Below, piece by piece: positions 10,417 through 19,103 of a stretch of DNA of 64,000 bases; within the stretch, counting starts at the first letter, position 1; each line of letters starts with the position of its first letter. Below the pieces are notes generated by a model. It had not been told where the DNA came from. It saw only the letters and a list, made by a program, of their open reading frames with translations, and made no database searches. Origin of the DNA: Flavobacterium profundi (GTDB lineage Bacteria > Bacteroidota > Bacteroidia > Flavobacteriales > Flavobacteriaceae). A program made the translations under genes and the position numbers. The stretch is taken from NCBI RefSeq assembly GCF_006491645.1, contig NZ_VDCZ01000006.1, positions 62,001-126,000 on the forward strand. The letters run 5' to 3'.

Positions 10417-11001
10417 ATGGCTAATAATTTAATCTCAGATGCTGTTCTGGTTAAAAATTATATTGAAGGAGACGAGTCTGCCTTGAGTATATTAATCGAA
10501 AGGCACCAATCAAAAATTTACGGATTTATTTATACAAAGATTCAAGATCGAGACATTTGTGATGATGTGTTTCAAGATACTTTTATTAAAGTAATCAAAA
10601 CATTAAAGTCGAAATCGTATAACGAAGAAGGAAAATTTCTTCCTTGGGTAATGCGTATTGCTCATAATCTAATTATCGATTATTTTAGAAAGTCTAAAAA
10701 AATGCCCATGCAACGAGATAACGAAGAGTATTCCGTTTTCTCTTATTTAACAGATACGAATTTGAATGTAGAAGATCAAATCATATTAGATCAAGTGGAA
10801 TACGATTTGTCTAGGCTGATTGATGAATTGCCAGATGATCAAAAAGAAGTACTTCAAATGCGTATTTATCAAGACTTAAGTTTTAAAGAAATTGCAGACG
10901 CAACAGGCGTAAGTATTAATACTGCTTTAGGAAGAATGCGTTATGCATTAATGAACTTGAGAAAAGTAATTGAAAAAAATCAAATTATTTTAACGAATTA
11001 A
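10417..11001 (+). CDS. ECF-type RNA polymerase sigma factor
   Basis: The protein has 194 residues. Region 2 (~25-95) includes the RDICDDVFQDTFIKVIKTL helix and WVMRIAHNLIIDYFRK. Region 4 (~130-190) has LPDDQKEVLQMRIYQDLSFKE and a helix-turn-helix (EIADATGVSINTALGRM). It directs RNA polymerase to a subset of promoters. No anti-sigma gene is adjacent; the next reading frame is a 47-codon small ORF. Target genes cannot be deduced. It is distinct from the second ECF gene near 58 kb. Confidence 0.93.
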   Translation: MANNLISDAVLVKNYIEGDESALSILIERHQSKIYGFIYTKIQDRDICDDVFQDTFIKVIKTLKSKSYNEEGKFLPWVMRIAHNLIIDYFRKSKKMPMQRDNEEYSVFSYLTDTNLNVEDQIILDQVEYDLSRLIDELPDDQKEVLQMRIYQDLSFKEIADATGVSINTALGRMRYALMNLRKVIEKNQIILTN

Positions 11002-11056
11002 TACTAAATTTTTTTTTTTGTCGTTATTAAATTATTAAATAATAAATTTTTTATTG

Positions 11057-11200
11057 ATGGCAAAACTTTACTCAAAACAAAAATTAGCAGGACAAAGTAT
11101 GTTACCCAAAAAAGAGACAATTGCGTTTATACTTAATTACTCCAAAGCATTAAGTATTAAAAAAATAGGTAAGATGTCATTTGAAATTATTGCTAATTAA
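11057..11200 (+). CDS. Small uncharacterised protein, 47 residues
   Basis: The reading frame begins MAKLYSKQKLAGQSMLPKKE and ends KMSFEIIAN, giving a basic polypeptide. It starts 55 bp after the ECF sigma gene and stops 5 bp before a strong terminator, so the two probably share a transcript. Similar short frames near sigma genes are remembered from other flavobacteria, but this was not checked. No function is proposed. Confidence 0.55.
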   Translation: MAKLYSKQKLAGQSMLPKKETIAFILNYSKALSIKKIGKMSFEIIAN

Positions 11201-11205
11201 AAAAG

Positions 11206-11236
11206 GAATGCTTCATAATCAATTTATGAAGCATTC
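11206..11236. terminator. Bidirectional terminator between the small ORF and nth
   Basis: A perfect 13-bp stem, GAATGCTTCATAA (11206-11218) with TTATGAAGCATTC (11224-11236), has a 5-nt loop and flanking A and T runs. The right arm contains the nth stop codon, so the hairpin overlaps the nth 3' end. Confidence 0.85.
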
Positions 11237-11883
11237 TTTTTTAAATAAGAGTCTATAACTGACTTTCTACCAATAGTTTTGGTAATAATATCTTTTTCTA
11301 AATCCCAACCTCGAGCTGGAGAGTATTCTCGTCCATACCAAATGATTTGTAAGTGTAAATCATTCCAAATTTCTTCAGGAAAGATTCGTTTGGCATCTTT
11401 TTCAGTTTGCTGTACATTTTTGCCATTGCTTAAATTCCAACGGTACATCAATCGATGGATATGTGTATCTACAGGAAAAGCAGGTACACCAAAAGCCTGA
11501 CTCATAACAACACTAGCCGTTTTATGACCTACTGCTGGTAAACTTTCGAGTGCTTCAAAACTTTGTGGCACTTCACCATTATACTTTTCAATTAAAATTT
11601 CAGATAAACCATGAATGCCCTTAGATTTCATTGGAGATAATCCACATGGTCTTATAATGGCTGCAATTTCTTCAATACTCATTTTTACCATGTCATAAGG
11701 GTTATCCGCTTTGGCAAATAATAAAGGTGTAATTTGGTTTACTCTTACATCAGTACACTGTGCAGAAAGTAAAACAGCAACTAATAAAGTATAAGGATCT
11801 TTATGATCTAATGGAATGGGTATTTCAGGATATAATTCGTTTAACTTATTTATAACAAATGTTACTTTTTCGTTTTTAGTCAT
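11224..11883 (-). CDS. nth: Endonuclease III-like DNA glycosylase/AP lyase without iron-sulfur loop
   Basis: This 219-residue base-excision repair enzyme acts on oxidised pyrimidines. The helix-hairpin-helix with catalytic lysine is seen in LPAVGHKTASVV, and the downstream Asp in PVDTHIHRL. Canonical Nth ends with a four-cysteine [4Fe-4S] loop after GREYC. Here the corresponding segment reads GREYSPARGWDLEKDIITKT and holds no cysteine, so the cluster must be absent. The fold and catalytic residues are otherwise complete. It is transcribed toward the sigma gene and ends in the shared terminator. Confidence 0.9.
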   Translation of the reverse strand: MTKNEKVTFVINKLNELYPEIPIPLDHKDPYTLLVAVLLSAQCTDVRVNQITPLLFAKADNPYDMVKMSIEEIAAIIRPCGLSPMKSKGIHGLSEILIEKYNGEVPQSFEALESLPAVGHKTASVVMSQAFGVPAFPVDTHIHRLMYRWNLSNGKNVQQTEKDAKRIFPEEIWNDLHLQIIWYGREYSPARGWDLEKDIITKTIGRKSVIDSYLKKNAS

Positions 11884-11954
11884 TTTTGTAATTTTATAAT
11901 CTCATATAACTTTATGACAAAGTTAAACTTTTAACACAGTAAATTAAACAAAAA

Positions 11955-12410
11955 ATGACAACATTAAAAAAAGGAGATAAGGCTCCTAATTTTTCAGGAA
12001 TAGACCAAGATGGTAAAAAGCATACGTTAAAAGATTATGAAGGTAAAAAGCTAGTTGTTTTCTTTTATCCTAAAGCAAGTACTCCTGGTTGTACAGCAGA
12101 AGCTTGCGATTTAAGAGACAATTTTGAACGCTTTAAATCTAACAATTATGCCTTGTTAGGCGTAAGTGCTGATAGCGCTAAAGCACAGGCTAAATTTATT
12201 GAAAAAAATGAATTGCCTTTTCCTTTGCTTGCAGATGAAGATAAAAAGGTAATTCAAGCGTTCGGTGTTTGGGGACCAAAAAAATTTATGGGTAGAGAAT
12301 ATGATGGTATTCACAGAACGACTTTTGTAATCAATGAAAAAGGAATTATTGAAGAAGTAATTGATAAAGTAAAAACAAAAGAACACGCCAATCAAATTTT
12401 AGGGGAATAA
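11955..12410 (+). CDS. bcp: Thiol peroxidase of the Bcp/PrxQ type
   Basis: The 151-residue peroxiredoxin has the active-site segment PKASTPGCTAEACDLRD. The first Cys is the peroxidatic residue and the second, five residues later, the resolving residue; this is the atypical two-Cys BCP arrangement. The protein lacks a signal peptide and should be cytoplasmic. It reduces hydrogen and organic peroxides using thioredoxin. It is divergent from nth across a 71-bp gap. Confidence 0.93.
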   Translation: MTTLKKGDKAPNFSGIDQDGKKHTLKDYEGKKLVVFFYPKASTPGCTAEACDLRDNFERFKSNNYALLGVSADSAKAQAKFIEKNELPFPLLADEDKKVIQAFGVWGPKKFMGREYDGIHRTTFVINEKGIIEEVIDKVKTKEHANQILGE

Positions 12411-12427
12411 ACACTACTTAAAAAAAA

Positions 12428-12450
12428 GCTGTCAAAACAATTTTGGCAGC
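12428..12450. terminator. Terminator between bcp and the convergent 490-residue gene
   Basis: The arms GCTGTCAAAA (12428-12437) and TTTTGGCAGC (12441-12450) have one G-T mismatch, with A and T runs on both sides. It can serve both convergent genes. Confidence 0.82.
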
Positions 12451-12470
12451 TTTTTTTGTATAATCTACAA

Positions 12471-13943
12471 TTATTTACTCGTTTGACTCAGCGATTCATT
12501 AGGTTGGTAACCAAATAAACGATGCTTTTTAATTAATTCAGCATTTCCTTCGGGTAACATGTCTTCCCAACCTTCTTCACCATTTCCAATCATTTTTAAT
12601 ACCTGTCTCGAGAAGATATCTAGGTTTTTTTCTTCAAAATCTGTAATATCAACCACTTTACCATTAAACTTAAAGAATTTGTACAATTCCTTCATTCTTG
12701 GATGTACTTTTAAGTTTTCGGAATTGATCAAATTACCTTCATCATCTTTCATTGGATACAAATATACTTTTAAATCACGGTAGAAAAGTTTACCGAAAGC
12801 TTCCAAGATTCCTCCTGATAAATGGCGGTAATATTTCTCATCAAAAATATCGACTAAATTATTAACACCCATTGCTAATCCCATTCTCGCTTTCGTATAA
12901 TTTGAGAAATATTCTACTACTTTATAATATTCTTGGAAATTAGAAATCATTACGGTTTGACCTAATGAACACAATAATTCTGCTCGGTCTAAGAAATCTC
13001 TTTCATCAATTTCTCCTTCTGCTTTTAAATTGGATAACGTAATTTCAAAAACGACAAAAGTATTTTCAATATCCACTTTTTTCTCTTCTATAAACATATT
13101 ATATGATTTCATATACATGTTCATATTTACTTTGGTAACGGGCCTAAAACTACCTCTTAAAGCTAAAATATTTTTCTTATAAAGTACAGCAGCTGGTAAA
13201 ATATTGTTCCCGTCTGGACCAAACATAACGGCATCCGTCATTCCATTTTTAACCAACTGTAAACTCATCAAACGATTGTCAACTTCCGCAAAACGAGGTC
13301 CAGAAAAGTTTATGGTGTCAATTTCTAATTGGTCTTTATCCAAATGATCATATAAATAACGAAGTAATTTTTTAGGACTTTCGTATTTATAAAAAGCACC
13401 ATAAATTAAATTAACTCCTAAAATACCAAGGGTTTCTTGTTGTAGTTTTGCATCCGTTTCTTTAAAACGGATGTGTAATGTAATTTCATTATACGCTTCA
13501 TCTGGTTCCACTTGGTATTTAATACCAACCCAACCATGTCCTTTATATTGTTTCGCAAAATCAATAGTAGCTACAGTATTCGCGTAACTAAAAAAGATTT
13601 TATTAGGATGTTTATCTCTTTTTAAACGCTCTTCTATTAGTTGTGTTTCATGAGCCAACATTCTTTTTAGACGGCTTTCAGTTACATATCTACCATCTGG
13701 TTCAACACCATAAATCGCATCACTAAAATCTTTATCATAGGCTGACATTGCTTTTGCAATAGTACCTGAAGAAGCACCCGCTCTAAAAAAATGACGCACG
13801 GTTTCTTGTCCGGCACCAATTTCGGCAAAGGTTCCATAAATACTTTCATTCAGGTTAATACGTAAAGCTTTGTCTTTAATAGAAGGTATTTGTTCTATAA
13901 CTTTATCACCTCTCACTTTAATATCTGTAACAATACTTTTCAT
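12471..13943 (-). CDS. Conserved uncharacterised Bacteroidetes protein, 490 residues
   Basis: This is a full-length, well-composed coding region with no signal peptide or membrane segment, so it is probably cytoplasmic. Striking segments are GTFAEIGAGQETVRHFFRAG near residue 37, FFSYANTVATIDF near 118 and GPRFAEVDNRLMSLQLVKNG in the middle. I recall similar flavobacterial proteins being labelled nicotinate-nucleotide adenylyltransferase, but I see no HxGH nucleotidyl-transfer motif, so that name is not adopted. It is transcribed alone, divergent from the metallo-hydrolase gene. Function unknown. Confidence 0.85.
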   Translation of the reverse strand: MKSIVTDIKVRGDKVIEQIPSIKDKALRINLNESIYGTFAEIGAGQETVRHFFRAGASSGTIAKAMSAYDKDFSDAIYGVEPDGRYVTESRLKRMLAHETQLIEERLKRDKHPNKIFFSYANTVATIDFAKQYKGHGWVGIKYQVEPDEAYNEITLHIRFKETDAKLQQETLGILGVNLIYGAFYKYESPKKLLRYLYDHLDKDQLEIDTINFSGPRFAEVDNRLMSLQLVKNGMTDAVMFGPDGNNILPAAVLYKKNILALRGSFRPVTKVNMNMYMKSYNMFIEEKKVDIENTFVVFEITLSNLKAEGEIDERDFLDRAELLCSLGQTVMISNFQEYYKVVEYFSNYTKARMGLAMGVNNLVDIFDEKYYRHLSGGILEAFGKLFYRDLKVYLYPMKDDEGNLINSENLKVHPRMKELYKFFKFNGKVVDITDFEEKNLDIFSRQVLKMIGNGEEGWEDMLPEGNAELIKKHRLFGYQPNESLSQTSK

Positions 13944-14027
13944 TCAATTTATCTTTAGGATAATAGCAGTTGAAATTTCTAATACTGCAAAGTTAATTAA
14001 AATGATAAAAACTACTGCATTTATTAT

Positions 14028-14035
14028 TATTTTTG
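14028..14035 (+). promoter_or_regulatory. -10 element abutting the metallo-hydrolase start
   Basis: TATTTTTG (14028-14035) matches TAnnTTTG and ends 6 bp before the ATG at 14042. Transcription would start at or next to the start codon, giving a leaderless mRNA. Confidence 0.55.
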
Positions 14036-14041
14036 TAGCAT

Positions 14042-14815
14042 ATGAGTACGATTAAAGTTTATTTTTTAGGAACAGGTACTTCACAAGGAATTCCTGTAAT
14101 AGGAAGTAACCATTCGGTTTGTCTAAGTAATGATAGTAAAGACAAAAGATTACGTGTTTCTGTTTGGATCCATTCCGAGAATTTTTCAATTGTAATAGAT
14201 TGTGGTCCCGATTTTAGACAACAAATGTTAACTTCTAAATGCAATTATATAGATGCCTTATTATTTACTCATGAGCATGCTGATCATACCGCTGGTTTAG
14301 ACGATATTCGACCTTTTTATTTTAAACAAGGACCTATTCCAATATATGCACATAAAAGAGTGCTAGAAAATTTAGAAAAAAGATTTGATTATATTTTTGT
14401 TAACGAAAATAAATATCCAGGTGCTCCTTCTGTAACACAAATAGAAGTAAAAGAAAATGAAGGTTTTGAAATTAAAAACCAATGGATAGAACCTATTAAT
14501 GCTTCTCATGGAAATTTACAGGTTTTTGGTTATCAAATAGAAGGATTTGTATATTTAACAGATGTTAAAACGGTTGCTGTAGAAGAAATAAATAAAATTA
14601 AAAACTGTAAGGTTTTGGTTATAAATTGTTTACGAGAAGAACCACATCATTCTCATTTTAATTTAGAAGAAGCCTTAGATTTTATATCTTTGGTTCAACC
14701 AAATAGAACGTATTTGACACATATTAGTCACCTTTTTGGTTTTCATGAAGAAATTCAGAAAAAATTGCCCGAAAATGTATTTGTAGCTTACGATAATTTA
14801 GAAATTTTAATTTAA
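14042..14815 (+). CDS. MBL-fold metallo-hydrolase (PhnP-like)
   Basis: The 257-residue metallo-beta-lactamase-fold protein has the zinc motif THEHADH (HxHxDH), an early GTGTSQGIPVIG loop, and later metal ligands in ASHG, LTDVK and THISH. It resembles PhnP-type phosphodiesterases of cyclic or nucleotide substrates; the real substrate is unknown. It has no signal peptide. It overlaps the preceding intergenic -10 region closely and is followed after 4 bp by a small anchored protein, so the two are probably co-transcribed. Confidence 0.88.
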   Translation: MSTIKVYFLGTGTSQGIPVIGSNHSVCLSNDSKDKRLRVSVWIHSENFSIVIDCGPDFRQQMLTSKCNYIDALLFTHEHADHTAGLDDIRPFYFKQGPIPIYAHKRVLENLEKRFDYIFVNENKYPGAPSVTQIEVKENEGFEIKNQWIEPINASHGNLQVFGYQIEGFVYLTDVKTVAVEEINKIKNCKVLVINCLREEPHHSHFNLEEALDFISLVQPNRTYLTHISHLFGFHEEIQKKLPENVFVAYDNLEILI

Positions 14816-14819
14816 TCCA

Positions 14820-15314
14820 ATGAAAAACACATTCTTATACCTTTTTATTCTTGCTCTTTTACTTAATATTTTTCAATATGTTAATTCAAATAAAATATTA
14901 GATGCCAAAGAAAAAGAAGTCCAACTTACAAAAGAACGATTAAAAATAGCAAGAGATTCCATTTCAATAGTGGGTTACAACGACTATTTTGATATTGAAA
15001 AAGATCAGGATGCACAAGACTATTATTATTCTAAAAATTTAGATTATTTAAAAGTGATGCAAAAAGTAAATGAAGATATTCAAGAATTAAATACAAAACC
15101 AAATGGTAACCCTTTAATTCCTTACGAACCAATAGATGGTAAAAACTTTATTATTAACAAAGCAAAAGTGTTAAATCATAGATGGATTATTGCAGAATTT
15201 TCAAATACCCAACTTTGGGGACAAGTTGTAATAAAATATTTTCATAATGAAGATAAACCTACCGATTTTGAAACGGTAGAAACCATTCTTTATGAAAAAC
15301 AAAAAATGGAATAA
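14820..15314 (+). CDS. Uncharacterised membrane-anchored protein
   Basis: The 164-residue protein has one N-terminal hydrophobic helix (residues 3-18), a charged helical stretch (AKEKEVQLTKERLKIARDS) and a globular region ending in ILYEKQKME. The orientation suggests a signal anchor with the bulk in the periplasm. It starts 4 bp after the metallo-hydrolase and ends before a strong terminator. I do not recognise the family. Confidence 0.75.
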   Translation: MKNTFLYLFILALLLNIFQYVNSNKILDAKEKEVQLTKERLKIARDSISIVGYNDYFDIEKDQDAQDYYYSKNLDYLKVMQKVNEDIQELNTKPNGNPLIPYEPIDGKNFIINKAKVLNHRWIIAEFSNTQLWGQVVIKYFHNEDKPTDFETVETILYEKQKME

Positions 15315-15317
15315 ACG

Positions 15318-15339
15318 AAAAGCTCCTTAGGGAGCTTTT
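15318..15339 (+). terminator. Terminator between the metallo-hydrolase operon and pyrD
   Basis: The stem AAAAGCTCC / GGAGCTTTT has a TTAG loop and is followed by a T run. Confidence 0.88.
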
Positions 15340-15358
15340 TTTATTGCAAACGAATCTC

Positions 15359-15366
15359 TATTTTTG
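15359..15366 (+). promoter_or_regulatory. -10 element of pyrD
   Basis: TATTTTTG (15359-15366) lies 23 bp before the pyrD ATG. A TTG at 15344 is too close (12 bp) to be a standard -33. Confidence 0.5.
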
Positions 15367-15389
15367 CAACACACAACTACTTCAATTTT

Positions 15390-16415
15390 ATGTATAAATT
15401 ACTTATTCGACCGATACTATTTCTGTTTAATCCAGAAAAAGTGCATTACTTTACCTTTTCATGTATTCGTTTCTTTCATAAAATAGGTTTTGGCCCCTTT
15501 TTTAAATCTTTATACACTGTTTCAAATAAAGAATTAGAAACCGAAGTCTTTGGATTAAAATTTAAAAATCCGGTTGGTTTAGCGGCTGGTTTTGATAAAG
15601 ATGCAAAATTGTATAATGAGTTATCGAATTTCGGATTTGGATTTATCGAGATAGGAACATTAACACCAAAAGGGCAAGAAGGAAATCCGAAGAAAAGGTT
15701 GTTTCGCTTACAAGAAGATCAAGCCATTATTAATCGAATGGGATTCAATAACGGAGGAGTTCTAGAAGCAGTTGAAAGACTTAAAAAAAACAAAGGAGTT
15801 TTAATTGGAGGGAATATTGGCAAAAATAAAATAACGCCTAATGAAGAAGCTGTTCTGGATTATGAAATTAGTTTTGATGCGCTTTTTCCCTATGTAGATT
15901 ATTTTGTTGTAAATGTAAGTTCGCCAAATACTCCTAATTTAAGAGCTTTGCAAGATAAAGAGCCTTTAACGGCTTTGTTGCTAAAATTACAAAATAAAAA
16001 TGCAAGCAAACCCAAGCAAAAACCTATATTACTGAAAATTGCTCCTGATTTAACTGACGAGCAATTGTTAGACATTATTACTATTGTAAAAGAGACAAAA
16101 ATTGCAGGAGTTATTGCAACCAATACTACCATTTCAAGAGAAGGATTACAATCAGAAAATAAAAATGAAATGGGTGGTTTATCTGGAAAACCATTAACTC
16201 AAAGAAGTACGGAAGTCATTCGTTTTCTTTCAGAAAAAGGCAATCAATCCTTTCCAATTATAGGAGTAGGAGGCATCCATTCTGTTCAAGATGCCTTGGA
16301 AAAATTAGACGCTGGAGCTAGTTTGATACAGCTATATACAGGTTTTATTTATGAGGGACCTAAATTAGTGCGTGATATTAACAAAGCAATTTTAAAAGCT
16401 AAAACGATTTCGTAA
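15390..16415 (+). CDS. pyrD: Quinone-dependent dihydroorotate dehydrogenase (class 2)
   Basis: The 341-residue flavoenzyme converts dihydroorotate to orotate in pyrimidine synthesis, with membrane quinone as acceptor. The N-terminal helical extension ([20 protein letters not shown]) marks the membrane-associated class 2. Active-site segments [33 protein letters not shown] and LLKIAPDLT are present, and FMN phosphate binding is seen in [10 protein letters not shown]. Length fits the family. Confidence 0.96.
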   Translation: MYKLLIRPILFLFNPEKVHYFTFSCIRFFHKIGFGPFFKSLYTVSNKELETEVFGLKFKNPVGLAAGFDKDAKLYNELSNFGFGFIEIGTLTPKGQEGNPKKRLFRLQEDQAIINRMGFNNGGVLEAVERLKKNKGVLIGGNIGKNKITPNEEAVLDYEISFDALFPYVDYFVVNVSSPNTPNLRALQDKEPLTALLLKLQNKNASKPKQKPILLKIAPDLTDEQLLDIITIVKETKIAGVIATNTTISREGLQSENKNEMGGLSGKPLTQRSTEVIRFLSEKGNQSFPIIGVGGIHSVQDALEKLDAGASLIQLYTGFIYEGPKLVRDINKAILKAKTIS

Positions 16416-16431
16416 AATACGAATTCTTTGC

Positions 16432-16439
16432 TATCTTTG
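16432..16439 (+). promoter_or_regulatory. -10 element abutting the HMG-CoA lyase start
   Basis: TATCTTTG (16432-16439) ends 7 bp before the ATG at 16447, which predicts a leaderless transcript. Confidence 0.5.
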
Positions 16440-16446
16440 GCTACCC

Positions 16447-17310
16447 ATGAAACACGTCAAAATAATAGAATGTCCTAGAGATGCCATGCAAGGTATCAAA
16501 GCTTTTATTCCTACAGAAAAAAAAGTGCAATACATACAGGCTCTTTTGAGAGTAGGTTTTGATACCATTGATTTTGGAAGTTTTGTTTCTCCCAAAGCAA
16601 TTCCACAAATGCAAGACACCGCTGGTGTTTTAGCGCAATTAGATTTGTCTGCTACTACTAGTAAATTGTTAGCCATAATTGCGAATACAAAAGGTGCTGA
16701 ATTAGCCGCTGTACATCCCGAAATTAATTATTTAGGGTTTCCATTTTCTATTTCTGAGAATTTTCAAATGAGAAATACGCATAAAACCATTGCGGAATCT
16801 ATTGTAACCCTTCAAGAGATTTTAGAAATAGCAGATCAATCCAAAAAAGAAGTAGTAACCTATATTTCTATGGGATTTGGAAATCCATATGGAGATCCTT
16901 GGAATGTAGATATAGTAGGAGAATGGACCGAAAGACTGGCTAAAATGGGCGTTAAAATTCTTTCGCTTTCGGATACGGTTGGTAGTTCAACACCAGAAGT
17001 TATAGACTATTTATTCTCTAATCTAATCTCAAAATATCCTGGTATCGAATTTGGAGCTCATTTGCATACTACTCCAGATTCATGGTTTGAAAAAATTGAT
17101 GCAGCCTATCAAGCTGGTTGTACGCGTTTTGATGGTGCAATTAAAGGTTTTGGAGGATGCCCGATGGCTAAAGATGATCTTACGGGTAATATGCCTACCG
17201 AAAAAATGTTGTCCTATTTTACAGCAAAAAAAATTGATACGAATTGCCATGCCATCAGTTTTGAAAGTGCTTATAATGAATCATTAAAAATATTTGATTA
17301 TTATCATTAA
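16447..17310 (+). CDS. Hydroxymethylglutaryl-CoA lyase
   Basis: The 287-residue DRE-TIM metallolyase starts IIECPRDAMQG, in place of the usual VGPRDGLQ. It has metal ligands in GAHLHTTP and the diagnostic catalytic Cys segment FGGCPMAKDD. It cleaves HMG-CoA to acetyl-CoA and acetoacetate in leucine degradation. It is followed 10 bp later by a membrane-protein gene. Confidence 0.92.
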   Translation: MKHVKIIECPRDAMQGIKAFIPTEKKVQYIQALLRVGFDTIDFGSFVSPKAIPQMQDTAGVLAQLDLSATTSKLLAIIANTKGAELAAVHPEINYLGFPFSISENFQMRNTHKTIAESIVTLQEILEIADQSKKEVVTYISMGFGNPYGDPWNVDIVGEWTERLAKMGVKILSLSDTVGSSTPEVIDYLFSNLISKYPGIEFGAHLHTTPDSWFEKIDAAYQAGCTRFDGAIKGFGGCPMAKDDLTGNMPTEKMLSYFTAKKIDTNCHAISFESAYNESLKIFDYYH

Positions 17311-17319
17311 TAGTTTGTA

Positions 17320-17697
17320 ATGAATACTTTTTTACATTATTTGGGTTGGTATCCAGTTGCTATTCCTTTTATTCTAGGAATTGTAGTGTTACTTGTTTTT
17401 AGTTTTATGTACTGTAAACTAAAAGGGCCTAATACTTTCATAGCTGGTTTTTCTTTTTATTTACCAATGCTAAGTGCGATTATTTTAGGTATTTTGTTAT
17501 TCTATACCTCTTTTTTTTGGATGACTTTTACCTTGTATTTTATTATTTTAATCGTAGTAAATTTATCTTCTTTTAAAGTATTGGCTGAAGCATTAGAAGA
17601 CAAAACAGCATTAGGTGTAACGATGTTTTCAGGTTTAGTTAGTATTTACATCTTTGTTTTCTGCTTTCTAGTCAAACTTATTATCGATTTGTTTTAA
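17320..17697 (+). CDS. Small integral membrane protein
   Basis: The 125-residue protein has about four hydrophobic helices (roughly 13-32, 43-62, 64-84 and 99-122) and almost no soluble part. It begins 10 bp after the HMG-CoA lyase gene and is probably co-transcribed. I do not recognise the family. Confidence 0.78.
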   Translation: MNTFLHYLGWYPVAIPFILGIVVLLVFSFMYCKLKGPNTFIAGFSFYLPMLSAIILGILLFYTSFFWMTFTLYFIILIVVNLSSFKVLAEALEDKTALGVTMFSGLVSIYIFVFCFLVKLIIDLF

Positions 17698-17709
17698 GTA
17701 CTTTAATTT

Positions 17710-17728
17710 ATTTTAATTTATTCTAAAT
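17710..17728 (+). promoter_or_regulatory. Fur-like box 1 upstream of the DUF4856-imelysin operon
   Basis: ATTTTAATTTATTCTAAAT (19 bp) matches the palindrome ATTTAGATT-N-AATCTAAAT at 15 of 18 positions. It lies just upstream of the -33 TTG. The assignment to Fur is inferred from the box shape and the iron-type genes it precedes. Confidence 0.45.
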
Positions 17729-17734
17729 AAAACT

Positions 17735-17764
17735 TTGGACTTTCCATTTTAGTTTTTATTTTTG
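17735..17764 (+). promoter_or_regulatory. Promoter of the DUF4856-imelysin-HTTM-TonB operon
   Basis: TTG at 17735-17737 and TATTTTTG at 17757-17764 are separated by 19 bp, a good Bacteroidetes sigma-A match. Fur-like boxes lie on both sides. Confidence 0.65.
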
Positions 17765-17776
17765 CAGCGTTAAATT

Positions 17777-17795
17777 ATTTTAAATAAATCTAAAT
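17777..17795 (+). promoter_or_regulatory. Fur-like box 2 in the leader of the DUF4856 gene
   Basis: ATTTTAAATAAATCTAAAT matches the same 9-1-9 palindrome at 15 of 18 positions. It sits between the -10 and the ATG at 17801, a position suited to repression. Confidence 0.45.
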
Positions 17796-17800
17796 AAATA

Positions 17801-19006
17801 ATGAGAACTATCTCTTTTTCTAAATTTGTTGTATTGTTTTTAGGTATTGGTCTAGTATCATGTTCAAGCGATGATAACGGAAGTACTACTGATTCTTTAA
17901 ATGTTCCTGAAACGTATGAATTTAATAGAAACAATCAATCTACAGTTGATTTCAGCGGACAATCGAATCGTTTATTAATGTTAACTGAAATTGGTAATTA
18001 TATTAAAAATCAAGGAGTAGCAGGTAATGTGGTAGACGTAACAGTGCTTAACAATATGTATGCAAACGAAAACAATCCGTTTTCAACTACTGAAATGAAT
18101 ACTTCTGGAAAAGAATTAAAAGATAAAACGGCTGCATCTAGAGATTATTTTGTTAATCTTGGTGGTGGAGGTTCCAATTTAGAGCAAGCTGAAGTACGCG
18201 CTTTTTTTGAGTCTCAATTTTCTGATGCAAACGCTGCGAGTCAAGGCAATAATGCTGCTGCAAATGTAGCTGGAAAATATCAAGATGGAACTTCGATTAG
18301 ATTGTTTGCAGCAAACGGATTGGAACCACAACAAGTACTTTTAAAAGGGTTAATGGGAGCTTGTTTTATGGATCAAATCGTAAATAATTATTTAAGTACT
18401 GCTGTTTTAGACGAAGCCAATAACAAAATAAACAACAGTAATAAGTTATTGGAATCGGGTAAAAATTATACTAAAATGGAACATTTATGGGATGAAGCTT
18501 ATGGTTACATATATGGTGCAGATGGAGGAAAGTTTTGGGATAGTTATATCAATCAGGTAAATGCTGATGTAGATTTTAATACGGTTAAAGCTGAAATTGA
18601 ATTGGCTTTTAGAAAAGGTAGAGCTGCTATTGTTGCAAACAATTATACGGTTAGAGATGAACAAATTGCAATTATTAAAACAAAATTAGCTTTAGTGCCT
18701 GCAGTTAGAGCTGTATTCTATTTGAAAGAAGGAAAAGCTAAATTAATTACAGATAATGGAGCTAAAGCATTTCATGCATTATCAGAAGCATATGGATTTA
18801 TTATGGCTTTACGATATACCAATAACCCTTCCACTAATGCACCTTATTTTTCTAAAACAGAAGTAAATGCAATTTTAAGTGATTTAACTGCTGGAACCAA
18901 TGGTTTATGGGATGTGGATTACTTAAATACAAAATTAGATGAATTAGCTACCACTATTGCAACTCGTTTTAATTTTACAGTCGCTCAAGCTGAAATCGTT
19001 AACTAA
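17801..19006 (+). CDS. DUF4856-family lipoprotein
   Basis: The 401-residue protein has a lipoprotein signal peptide (lipobox LVSC, Cys21). The body fits the DUF4856 family common beside imelysin genes: YEFNRNNQSTVDFSGQSNRL near residue 45, MEHLWDEAYGYIYG near 226, and a helical C-terminal half. It is the first gene of the set followed by imelysin, HTTM protein and TonB receptor. This position and the Fur-like boxes suggest a role in metal uptake, but the biochemical role is unknown. Confidence 0.85.
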   Translation: MRTISFSKFVVLFLGIGLVSCSSDDNGSTTDSLNVPETYEFNRNNQSTVDFSGQSNRLLMLTEIGNYIKNQGVAGNVVDVTVLNNMYANENNPFSTTEMNTSGKELKDKTAASRDYFVNLGGGGSNLEQAEVRAFFESQFSDANAASQGNNAAANVAGKYQDGTSIRLFAANGLEPQQVLLKGLMGACFMDQIVNNYLSTAVLDEANNKINNSNKLLESGKNYTKMEHLWDEAYGYIYGADGGKFWDSYINQVNADVDFNTVKAEIELAFRKGRAAIVANNYTVRDEQIAIIKTKLALVPAVRAVFYLKEGKAKLITDNGAKAFHALSEAYGFIMALRYTNNPSTNAPYFSKTEVNAILSDLTAGTNGLWDVDYLNTKLDELATTIATRFNFTVAQAEIVN

Positions 19007-19047
19007 AAATTAGTATTTGCTTAATGAATAAAACTTCTAATTTGGTT

Positions 19048-19055
19048 TATTTTTG
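19048..19055 (+). promoter_or_regulatory. Possible internal -10 element before the first imelysin gene
   Basis: TATTTTTG (19048-19055) lies 49 bp before the imelysin ATG. No well-spaced -33 TTG is visible. Confidence 0.4.
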
Positions 19056-19103
19056 CACACCAATTAAAAGGATTTAAAATCAAAATATTTAAAATATAGT
19101 TTA

